Assembly (NCBI GenBank): GCA_900758885.1
Contig: CAAETD010000179.1
Location: forward strand, 1 to 7,661
From: an uncultured Collinsella sp.
Lineage (GTDB): Bacteria; Actinomycetota; Coriobacteriia; Coriobacteriales; Coriobacteriaceae
Direction: 5' to 3'
DNA length: 7,661 nucleotides
The notes beneath the pieces are model-generated. The model did no database searches. It was not told where the DNA came from and saw only the letters and a list, made by a program, of their open reading frames with translations. Position 1 is the stretch's first letter. The number at the start of each line of letters is the position of its first letter. A program made the translations under genes and the position numbers. This document shows, piece after piece, positions 1 to 5,415 of this stretch.

Positions 1-241
1 GATAGTCGAGAGGCGCGGTCTCAAGAAGGAGTAACATCGGGACTTGCAGCGACGGACCTCAGGACGCTCTTACACCACGTCTGCGCGCGCCACCCATCCC
101 AATCAAAAATTGCTCAAAACGCATCCCAAGCTGCCCCAGATTTATACGTATCTGAACCAACTGTCCAGACCATTCCGAACCAGGCCTCTTGTCAGCCCAA
201 AGTGATCCGTTTTCCTCCGTCCCCAACGGATCAATAAGAAA
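1..241. other. Intergenic stretch, no convincing gene
   Basis: No start codon with a ribosome binding site opens a credible gene here on either strand. The minus strand does carry a stop-free frame from about 232 down to a TGA at 59-61 (57 codons). It has no start codon preceded by a Shine-Dalgarno sequence, and it stays open back through the htrA terminator into the 3' end of htrA, so it is not an independent gene as it stands. Its codons (AGG, AGA, ATA) differ from those of the neighbouring genes. It could be the tail of a decayed gene or part of a dispersed repeat. A Shine-Dalgarno-like AGAAGGAG near 25-32 is not followed by a start codon at useful spacing. Confidence 0.5.
204..232. repeat. 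Palindrome GATCCGTT / AACGGATC
   Basis: Perfect 8-bp inverted repeat (204-211 and 225-232) around a 13-nt pyrimidine-rich loop. It lies directly beyond the htrA terminator. There is no T-run after the stem in either direction, so it is a poor terminator by itself. It may be part of an intergenic repeat or a backup 3'-end structure for htrA mRNA. The dyad is plainly visible; its function is unknown. Confidence 0.45.
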
Positions 242-277
242 AGAGGGGCTGTCCCACGTTGATGGGACAGCCCCTCT
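237..277 (-). terminator. Intrinsic terminator of htrA
   Basis: A perfect 15-bp stem (242-256 with 263-277) closes a 6-nt loop (CGTTGA). Read on the minus strand the stem is followed by TTTCTTATTG, a short U-rich tail. It starts 26 bp after the htrA stop codon, so it is well placed to end that transcript. The stem is GC-rich (GGGGCTGTCCC core). Confidence 0.85.
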
Positions 278-303
278 GGCATCGGTATGTGCGATACAGC
301 TCG

Positions 304-1764
304 TTAGAAACCCTGGCCGTAGCCCTGGCCCTGGCCCTGCTGGCCTAGCAGCTCCTCCAGATACTGGCGCAGCTGCTCGTCGGTAATACCGCCGTTGCCG
401 GTGTCGGTTGCGCTGTCGTCCTGCTGCTGGTTCTGCAGCTCCTCGTCGGAGCCAAGCTCGACGGTGACCTTCTTCTCGTCCTTGCCGCGCATGAGCGTGA
501 TCTCGACCTTCTCGCCCACCTCGTGGCTGCGCAGCGCGATGATCAGGCCATCGGCGCTCGTAATCTCGTCGTCGCCCAGCTTGGTAATGACATCGCCCTC
601 TTGGATGCCGGCCTTTGCGGCAGGACCGTCCTCAACGACGCTCGCCACGTACGCGCCGCTATCGGTGCTCAGCTTGTTAGTGCGAGCGTTGAGCGCGTTG
701 ACGCTCGAAAGCGTGGCTCCCAGGTACGGGTGCACCGGCGTCTTGCCGCCGATGATCTGGTCGGCAATGTTCTTGGCGTAGTTAACGGGAATAGCAAAGC
801 CCACGCCCGAGCTGGAGCCCGAGTAGCTCTCGATGAGCGAGTTGATACCCACGAGCTCGCCATTGTCGTTGACGAGCGCGCCACCGGAATTGCCCGGGTT
901 GATGGCGGCATCGGTCTGGATCATGTTGGCATAGATGGTGTTACCGCTGGTAGAGCTCATGGCCGTGGAGCGATACAGCGCCGACACAATGCCCGTGGAG
1001 ACAGACTGCTCGTTGCCAAACGGCGAACCGATCGCCATGACCCACTCGCCCACGTTGAGCTTGGAGGAATCACCGATCTCGATCGGCGTGAGCTTGGAGG
1101 CGTCGGCGTCCTTGAGCTTGATGACGGCCAGGTCGCTCGAAGCATCGTTGCCCACGAACTCGGCCTCGTAGGTGGTGCCGTCGTCCATGGTCACCACGTA
1201 CTGGTCATAGCCGTCGACCACGTGGTTGTTGGTAAGGATGTGGCCCTCGGTATCGAGCACCACGCCCGAACCGACACTGCCCGAGTTATCCGACTCGTCG
1301 GCAGACTGCGAAAGCGAGCCATTCTGGCTGCCGCTCGAAGTGGCAGTGATGGAAACGACGGAGGGCAGGGCCTTGGCGGAAACGGCCTCGGCCAGCGTGG
1401 TGTCCTCGGAGTCAATGGTGATCTTTTGCGTCGATGAACCCGAAGCGCCCGCCGTCACGGCATTCTTTCCGCCGCCAATGTTGAGCGTGCCGCTCATAAT
1501 GAGCGCAATGACCAGCAGGGCGCCGCAGGCGCAGCCGGCAAGTGCCGTAATAAAGATCGGCAGCTTTTTGGTCTTGGTCTTGACCACTGTGTGCTTGTTT
1601 ACAACCTGCTGGCCGCCCAGCGGCTTGCCGGTCTGCGTGTCGTAAGCCTGCACGTAGGGAATGTTACTGCCGGCAGGCGTCGACTCCACCTGCACACGCG
1701 GCTGCTGCTGGGTCTCGCCGGCGTTGCCCGCATCCTGGGGACGCTGGGAATCGTACTCGCTCAT
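304..1764 (-). CDS. htrA: HtrA/DegP-like membrane-anchored serine protease with PDZ domain
   Basis: Trypsin-like (S1C) protease of extracytoplasmic protein quality control, 486 aa. The chosen ATG at 1764 has GAAAGGA 8 nt upstream; a TTG 13 codons further out would start inside a hairpin and lacks such a site. Residues 1-67 are polar and presumably cytoplasmic. KK followed by a hydrophobic segment at about 68-90 is a signal-anchor membrane helix with no lipobox, so the protease domain should face outside. The catalytic triad is visible: His181 (TNNHVV), Asp211 (SSDLAVIKL) and Ser293 (GNSGGAL). One PDZ domain spans about 345-437 (HPYLGATL, GPAAKAGIQEGDVI). The C-terminal tail is acidic and then Gln/Gly-rich, ending in a GQGQGYGQGF-like low-complexity run. 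Length and order match actinobacterial HtrA/DegQ proteins. It is transcribed alone, with its own terminator. The substrate is unknown. Regulation may involve the terminator-like hairpin in its leader. Confidence 0.93.
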   Translation of the reverse strand: MSEYDSQRPQDAGNAGETQQQPRVQVESTPAGSNIPYVQAYDTQTGKPLGGQQVVNKHTVVKTKTKKLPIFITALAGCACGALLVIALIMSGTLNIGGGKNAVTAGASGSSTQKITIDSEDTTLAEAVSAKALPSVVSITATSSGSQNGSLSQSADESDNSGSVGSGVVLDTEGHILTNNHVVDGYDQYVVTMDDGTTYEAEFVGNDASSDLAVIKLKDADASKLTPIEIGDSSKLNVGEWVMAIGSPFGNEQSVSTGIVSALYRSTAMSSTSGNTIYANMIQTDAAINPGNSGGALVNDNGELVGINSLIESYSGSSSGVGFAIPVNYAKNIADQIIGGKTPVHPYLGATLSSVNALNARTNKLSTDSGAYVASVVEDGPAAKAGIQEGDVITKLGDDEITSADGLIIALRSHEVGEKVEITLMRGKDEKKVTVELGSDEELQNQQQDDSATDTGNGGITDEQLRQYLEELLGQQGQGQGYGQGF

Positions 1765-1782
1765 AGCTGCGATCCTTTCGTC

Positions 1783-1817
1783 AAATAACCAAAGGCCCGC
1801 CAAACATGTGGCGGGCC
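1783..1817 (-). terminator. Terminator-like hairpin in the htrA leader
   Basis: GGCCCGCC (1794-1801) pairs perfectly with GGCGGGCC (1810-1817) around an 8-nt loop. On the minus strand it is followed by TTTGGTTATTT. It lies only 30 nt before the htrA ATG, immediately ahead of the Shine-Dalgarno sequence. It could be a second terminator for the upstream regulator gene or an attenuator in the htrA 5' leader. No good promoter fits in the 30 bp between it and the start codon, so any htrA transcript probably passes through it. Confidence 0.5.
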
Positions 1818-1931
1818 ATCATTGTTCACGTTGAGTTGTACCCCAATATGCGGGCGAACGTGTATGAGAACGCAATCTTTTAGGAAGGCTTAAGTTCTGC
1901 CGCAGACCCGAAAGGAATCCGTACCTGCGTC

Positions 1932-1968
1932 AAAACCACCACAAAAGTGCCTGTCCCCTTTGTGGTGG
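1932..1968 (-). terminator. Intrinsic terminator of the GlnR-like regulator gene
   Basis: A perfect 10-bp stem CCACCACAAA / TTTGTGGTGG (1936-1945 and 1959-1968) encloses a 13-nt loop. On the minus strand a TTTT run follows. It begins 4 nt after the stop codon of the regulator gene. On the minus strand the loop reads GGGGACAGGCACT, a word resembling a motif that recurs in intergenic repeats of many bacteria, so the terminator may also be a repeat copy. Confidence 0.7.
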
Positions 1969-1972
1969 AAAT

Positions 1973-2635
1973 CTAGTCCTTAAACAGATAGCCCACGCCG
2001 CGGACGGTGGTGATGTGCGCCGCGATCTGCGGGCCCACCTTGGAGCGGATGCGTCGAATGTGCACGTCGACGGTGCGCGTGCCGCCGCAGTACTCAAAGC
2101 CCCACACGCGGTGCAGCAGTACCTCGCGGCTGTAGGCACGGTTGGGATGCGTCGCCAAAAAGCTCAGCAGCGAGTACTCCATCAGCGTCAGGTCGATGGG
2201 CTCGCCATCGAGCGTCACCTGGTAGGTAGCCAGGTTGATCTCGAGGTTATCGATGTTGAGCACATCGTCGGCTGTAACGGTCTCCTCCTCGCCCATCAGG
2301 CGCTGCGCACGAGCCTTAAGCTCGTTGGGTGTCGCCGTGGGGCATACAAAGTCGGCATGCGCGTGATTGGGCAGACGCAGGGTACCGAGCGCCTCGTCGT
2401 CGACGATCACCAGCATGGGGACGCCGCCGCGATCGTCAAGCCACTTGGCAATCTGATCGATGCGGTCGCTGCGAATGCCGTCGGAATCGAGGATCAGCAG
2501 GTCAAAGTCGTGCGCCGCAGTCGGCGAATCGGGGGTTGCCAGGCTCACCTCGACACCCAGGGTGGTCGTCAAGCTGCGGGCAAACTCGTGGAAGCGCGTC
2601 GTGCGCGCCATGAACAGGGCACTCTTTTCGGACAT
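1973..2635 (-). CDS. GlnR-like atypical OmpR-family response regulator
   Basis: DNA-binding regulator, 220 aa. Start ATG at 2635 is set by GGAGG 6 nt upstream; a longer frame reaching into the end of the upstream gene has no such site. Residues 4-115 form a receiver-like domain. LLILD places Asp50 at the usual phosphorylation position. The N-terminal acidic pair is missing (ALFMARTTRF instead of a VVDDE-type strand), and the conserved Lys near 99 is replaced (ADFVCPTATP). Residues about 125-220 are a winged-helix effector domain. VWGFEYCGGTRTVDVH (residues 178-192 region) and the end TTVRGVGYLF closely match remembered actinobacterial GlnR. It follows a glutamine synthetase homologue by 50 bp with no terminator between them, suggesting co-transcription and a role in nitrogen control. 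The domain family is secure. The GlnR assignment is inference from similarity and neighbourhood, and no sensor kinase gene is adjacent. Confidence 0.85.
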   Translation of the reverse strand: MSEKSALFMARTTRFHEFARSLTTTLGVEVSLATPDSPTAAHDFDLLILDSDGIRSDRIDQIAKWLDDRGGVPMLVIVDDEALGTLRLPNHAHADFVCPTATPNELKARAQRLMGEEETVTADDVLNIDNLEINLATYQVTLDGEPIDLTLMEYSLLSFLATHPNRAYSREVLLHRVWGFEYCGGTRTVDVHIRRIRSKVGPQIAAHITTVRGVGYLFKD

Positions 2636-2685
2636 ATCGGCCTCCAAAGAAATGAGCTCAATCGTACTGGAACAAGCCAGCGCGA

Positions 2686-4023
2686 TTAGGAGTTCGCCAG
2701 GTAGTGCTTGATCTCCCACTCGGTGATCGTAGACTCAAACTTATGCCACTCGTCGCGCTTCTTTTTGAGGAAGAAGCTATGGATATGCTCGCCGAGGGCA
2801 TCCTTCATAAACTGCGAGTCCTCAAACACGTCGAGCGCCTCTTTGAGCGAACGCGGCAGCGGCGTGTAGCCGGCCTCGACCATCTGGCGGTCGGTGAGCT
2901 TGAGCGTCTCGGCCGTTGCCTCGGGCGGGAGCTCCAGCTTGCGCTCGATGCCGTCCAGACCAGCCGCCAGCGTGACGGCGTTGACCAGGTACGGGTTGGC
3001 CATGGGGTCGGGGCTGCGAAGCTCGATGCGCGTGGACAGCTGCTTGCCGGGCTTGTAGACCGGGATGCGGACCATACTCGCGCGGTTGCGCAGGCCCCAC
3101 GTGGCGTACTGCGGCACGGAGTCGCCGCCCGTGGTGATGCGCTTGTACGAGTTGACCGTGGGGTTGGTGATGGCGCTAATCTCGCGGGCATGCGCCAAGA
3201 TGCCGGCCATGTAGTGCTTGGCGACGTCGGAAAGATGGTACTTCTCGTCGTCCTCGCCCCAAAAGACGTTGTTGCCGTCGTGGTCGAATAGCGACTGGCA
3301 CAGGAACATAGCGCTGCCGTCCTCGCCCGCCAACGGCTTGGGCATAAAGGAGGCGTGGCAACCGCTCTCGTAGGCCTGCTGCTTAATGATGAGCTTGGCC
3401 GTGGTGATGGCGTCGGACATGCTCAGGGCCTCGGCGTGGCGCAGGCTCATGCCGTGCTGTGAGCGGCCGGCGGCGTGGAAGGTGTACTCCACGGGCACGG
3501 ACATCTTCTCGAGCGTGAGGACTGTGTTGCGACGCAGGTCGCGAGCGGCATCGCTCACCGAAAGATCGAAGTAGCCCACGTTGTCGAGCGGCTCGGGGGT
3601 GTGCTCGTCGGGGAAATAGTAATACTCCAGCTCGGCGCCCACGTTGAGCAGATAGCCGGCCTTTTCGGCCTTGTAGAACATGCGGCGCAGGGCATCGCGC
3701 GGGTCGCCGGCGAAGGGCTTGCGGTCGGGGGTACACACGTCGCAGAACACGCGGGCGACGCCGTTGTGGCTCGGGCGCCACGGCAAAATCTGGAAGGTCG
3801 AAGCATCGGGAAACGCCAGCATGTCGGCTTCCTCGGGCGTGGCAAAGCCCTCGATGGCGGAGCCGTCAAAGCCAATACCCTCCTCAAAAGCGACCTCGAG
3901 GTCCTCGGGGCTAATGGCAAAGTTCTTGAGGCGGCCGAGAATGTCGACAAACCACAGACGCACAAAGCGGATGTCACGCTGCTCTACAGAGCGAAGTACG
4001 TAATCGATGTTCTGCTGGTTCAT
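2686..4023 (-). CDS. glnA: Type I glutamine synthetase homologue with altered active-site residues
   Basis: 445 aa, the usual length of short GSI enzymes without an adenylylation-site insertion. The ATG at 4023 has GGGGAG 6 nt upstream. The N-terminal beta-grasp (RDIRFVRLWFVDILGRLK) and catalytic domain resemble mycobacterial GlnA2. Conserved are GFDGSAIEGF (Asp53), ELE (Glu131, Glu133), FMPKPL, NPTVNSYKR, NRASMVRIP, RIELRSPDP (Glu334) and the C-terminal ALGEH. Canonical GSI ligates glutamate and ammonia with ATP using two metals. Here three positions that should be metal ligands differ: HHE reads FHA (Ala184), GQ-H/N/Q-E reads SQHG (Gly191), and GSGMH/GSAMH reads GSAMF (Phe240). The active-site flap (GGDSVP) also differs from the usual YEAP/GGEAP. 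The frame is intact, so this is not a sequencing-type lesion. It may be a pseudoenzyme, a regulatory partner of the following GlnR-like protein, or a ligase with another substrate. Fold assignment is certain; activity is doubtful. Confidence 0.9.
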   Translation of the reverse strand: MNQQNIDYVLRSVEQRDIRFVRLWFVDILGRLKNFAISPEDLEVAFEEGIGFDGSAIEGFATPEEADMLAFPDASTFQILPWRPSHNGVARVFCDVCTPDRKPFAGDPRDALRRMFYKAEKAGYLLNVGAELEYYYFPDEHTPEPLDNVGYFDLSVSDAARDLRRNTVLTLEKMSVPVEYTFHAAGRSQHGMSLRHAEALSMSDAITTAKLIIKQQAYESGCHASFMPKPLAGEDGSAMFLCQSLFDHDGNNVFWGEDDEKYHLSDVAKHYMAGILAHAREISAITNPTVNSYKRITTGGDSVPQYATWGLRNRASMVRIPVYKPGKQLSTRIELRSPDPMANPYLVNAVTLAAGLDGIERKLELPPEATAETLKLTDRQMVEAGYTPLPRSLKEALDVFEDSQFMKDALGEHIHSFFLKKKRDEWHKFESTITEWEIKHYLANS

Positions 4024-4058
4024 GTCGCTCCCCTTTCTTTCGGGCGGGTTTCGACTGG

Positions 4059-4087
4059 TCTATATCGCAGATACTATCGCAGAAAAA
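4059..4087 (-). promoter_or_regulatory. Candidate promoter of the glnA-like gene
   Basis: On the minus strand a TATAGA -10 box (4059-4064) is preceded by 17 bp and a weak -35 (TTTTTC, 4082-4087). The start of transcription would be about 30 nt before the ATG. The poor -35 next to a GlnR-like motif suits an activated promoter. A direct repeat TGCGATA (4063-4069 and 4075-4081 in plus coordinates, 12 bp apart) lies between the two boxes. Confidence 0.35.
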
Positions 4088-4088
4088 T

Positions 4089-4104
4089 GTTTCCGCAGGG
4101 TTAA
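4089..4104 (-). promoter_or_regulatory. Candidate GlnR box (a-n6-b)
   Basis: On the minus strand the site reads TTAAC-CCTGCG-GAAAC. The known actinobacterial GlnR consensus is gTnAC-n6-GaAAC, so only the first base deviates. It sits 66-81 bp before the start codon and abuts the weak -35 region, a position typical of an activator site. The gene next downstream in the same operon encodes a GlnR-like protein. A single 16-bp match could be chance. Confidence 0.4.
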
Positions 4105-4157
4105 AGCGTATCAAGCGCTCAAAAAACGTGCGCGAACAGGCCGTTGCGAACGAACGA

Positions 4158-5180
4158 CTAGCGCGAGGTCGAAGCGCGGTGTTCGATGTGGCCGGGGACC
4201 TCGATGCGCTTGGGGGCGAGCTTTGCGGCCTCGCCCACGGTGGTGGTAACAACGTCGATGCGCTCGGACAGACGCTCGACTACGCGCTCGGCAATGGTGA
4301 GGGTGTCTTGCGCGGCCGTGGTCACTCCGCCAAAGAGCACATGGTTCCAAGGGTAGTCGTCAAACGTCGCGATCTTGAGACCCGCCGGCAGCGAGGGACC
4401 AAGCTGCGCCAGCGCCTCGGTCAGACGCAGGAAAACCAGGCCGTTGACGGCAATGAGGCCGAGCTTTTTGCCTGCATAGCCGCGGATGGTCTCGTCCAAG
4501 CGACCGACGCCCGTGGCGCCACCGTCGGCCAGGGTGACGACCTCGCCCGCAAGGCCGCGGCGCGAAAGCTCGTCGGCAAAGGCCTCGGCGCGCTCTCGAC
4601 GCACGGGGCTATCGTCGCTTGCCTCGGTGAGCAGGCACAGACGCTCGCTGCCCGCAGCTGCCAAGGCGTCTACCAAGCCGGCGACCAGCTCACGGTTGTT
4701 AGATGTCACCAGGTCAACACCGCCGTCGGCAACGTCGCGGTCGAGCAGCACGACGGGCAGACGTCCCGCTGCCGCGGCGATCGCCTCGTCATTGCCTCCG
4801 CAGGTGTTGACGACCAGGCCGTCCACGCCGGCATCGATAAGTCTGGTGAGCGACTCCGCTTCCTTAGCGGGGTCGTTGCCGCTAATGGCCGTCATGAGCG
4901 AGCAGCCGCGCGCCGCGGCGCTGGCGGAAAGGCCCTCGAGCATGGCGCTCGAGAACGGGTTGGCGATGTCAGCCAGAATCACACCGATGAGGTTCGTACG
5001 CGAGCTGCGCAGATTGCGCGCGGCGGCACGTGGGCGATAGCCGGTGCGCTCGATAACTGCCGCGATGCGAGCACGGGTCTCCTCGGTCATTTGCCCGGGG
5101 CGGTTGTTGAGATAGCGCGAGACCGTGGCCGGGCTCACGCCCGCCTCGGCGGCAATGTCCTTGATTCTCATCTGCGCCAT
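4158..5180 (-). CDS. LacI-family transcriptional repressor, probable regulator of KDG catabolism
   Basis: 340 aa. The ATG at 5180 is preceded by GGGG at about 6 nt; two earlier ATG codons (5219, 5228) lack a ribosome binding site. Residues 5-30 are the LacI helix-turn-helix (IKDIAAEAGVSPATVSRYLN). The hinge helix follows at about 52-62 (AAARNLRSSRTN). Residues 65-330 are a periplasmic-binding-protein-like effector domain (IGVILADIANPFSSAMLEG, GVDGLVVN, PVVLLDRD, IATFDDYPW). The family binds palindromic operators with a central CG and is released or tightened by a small sugar ligand. The gene diverges from kdgK, and two operator-like dyads sit in the shared promoter, so it most likely controls kdgK-eda and itself in response to KDG, KDPG or an upstream uronate intermediate. 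That ligand is inference. No clear terminator separates it from the downstream glutamine synthetase homologue. Confidence 0.9.
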   Translation of the reverse strand: MAQMRIKDIAAEAGVSPATVSRYLNNRPGQMTEETRARIAAVIERTGYRPRAAARNLRSSRTNLIGVILADIANPFSSAMLEGLSASAAARGCSLMTAISGNDPAKEAESLTRLIDAGVDGLVVNTCGGNDEAIAAAAGRLPVVLLDRDVADGGVDLVTSNNRELVAGLVDALAAAGSERLCLLTEASDDSPVRRERAEAFADELSRRGLAGEVVTLADGGATGVGRLDETIRGYAGKKLGLIAVNGLVFLRLTEALAQLGPSLPAGLKIATFDDYPWNHVLFGGVTTAAQDTLTIAERVVERLSERIDVVTTTVGEAAKLAPKRIEVPGHIEHRASTSR

Positions 5181-5244
5181 AGCGCACCCCGTTTCCCAAT
5201 TGTCGGCGGTCTGAGCCATTTTAGGCATTTTTTTAAAAATCTCG

Positions 5245-5272
5245 GTTGCAAAACGCTGTAGGTGAGTATACT
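5245..5272 (+). promoter_or_regulatory. Candidate kdgK promoter
   Basis: TATACT (5267-5272) is a good -10 box with GTTGCA (5245-5250) 16 bp upstream as a -35. Transcription would start near 5279, immediately before the LacI-type operators, giving a leader of about 137 nt. The -10 lies in an 8-bp palindrome AGTATACT, so the same bases also supply a -10 for the opposite strand. Confidence 0.5.
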
Positions 5273-5293
5273 ACAACTCGAAACGAAACCGAT
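5265..5293 (-). promoter_or_regulatory. Candidate lacI-family gene promoter (divergent)
   Basis: On the minus strand TATACT (5265-5270) lies 17 bp downstream of a weak -35 (ATCGGT, 5288-5293). That -35 falls inside the first operator, so a bound repressor would also block its own gene. The -10 boxes of the two divergent promoters overlap almost completely, which implies that only one polymerase can initiate at a time. Confidence 0.35.
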
Positions 5294-5311
5294 TTCGTAA
5301 ACCGATTTCGG
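5283..5311. promoter_or_regulatory. Tandem LacI-type operators
   Basis: The first site ACGAAACCGATTTCGT (5283-5298) is a 16-bp dyad with 7 of 8 pairs matching and a central CG, as expected for LacI-family operators. A second copy of the core, AAACCGATTTCG, starts at 5299. The direct repeat period is 13 bp (5286-5297 and 5299-5310). The pair lies just downstream of the predicted kdgK start of transcription, a repressing position. Confidence 0.65.
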
Positions 5312-5314
5312 TGA

Positions 5315-5372
5315 GCGTTGGCACGCAGGTGCAAAGACGCACCCTACCGTCTTGGCACCTGCGTGCCAACGC
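5315..5372 (+). promoter_or_regulatory. Long hairpin in the kdgK 5' leader
   Basis: An 18-bp perfect stem (5315-5332 with 5355-5372), one A/G mismatch, then a further 6-bp perfect stem AAGACG / CGTCTT (5334-5339 with 5348-5353) and an 8-nt loop. There is no U-run afterwards, so it is not an ordinary terminator. It lies between the operators and the ribosome binding site. Each arm is also an 18-bp dyad (TTGGCAC-n4-GTGC(C/A)AA at 5318-5335 and 5352-5369), so it could be a pair of protein-binding sites instead of, or as well as, an RNA structure. Confidence 0.6.
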
Positions 5373-5415
5373 CATATCAAAGGTGTACGCACGAGCAAGA
5401 AGGAGCTACGCGACC

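Noticed and set aside
523..1437. Long plus-strand open frame opposite htrA
   Set aside because: Antisense shadow of a GC-rich gene with composition-driven Arg/Ala/Val/His-rich translation and no recognisable motif.
1765..1803. 13-codon N-terminal extension of htrA from a TTG at 1803
   Set aside because: The TTG lies inside the leader hairpin and has no ribosome binding site, while the ATG at 1764 has a good one.
2636..2719. 28-codon N-terminal extension of the GlnR-like regulator overlapping the end of the GS-like gene
   Set aside because: No ribosome binding site, not similar to the family, and an ATG with GGAGG follows.
5181..5228. Upstream ATG codons (5219, 5228) for the LacI-family gene
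   Set aside because: No Shine-Dalgarno sequence; LacI-family proteins normally begin a few residues before the helix-turn-helix, as with the ATG at 5180.
4128..5261. 377-codon plus-strand open frame opposite the LacI-family gene
   Set aside because: Antisense shadow; runs through the divergent promoter region and shows no domain.
5318..5335. Sigma-54 type -24/-12 promoter (TTGGCACG...TGC) in the kdgK leader
   Set aside because: The GG-to-GC spacing is one base too short, and the word is explained by the inverted repeat.
5311..5415. 35-codon N-terminal extension of kdgK from a GTG at 5311
   Set aside because: It would translate the operator edge and the long hairpin; the ATG at 5416 has AAGGAG upstream and begins with the conserved KDG kinase N-terminus.
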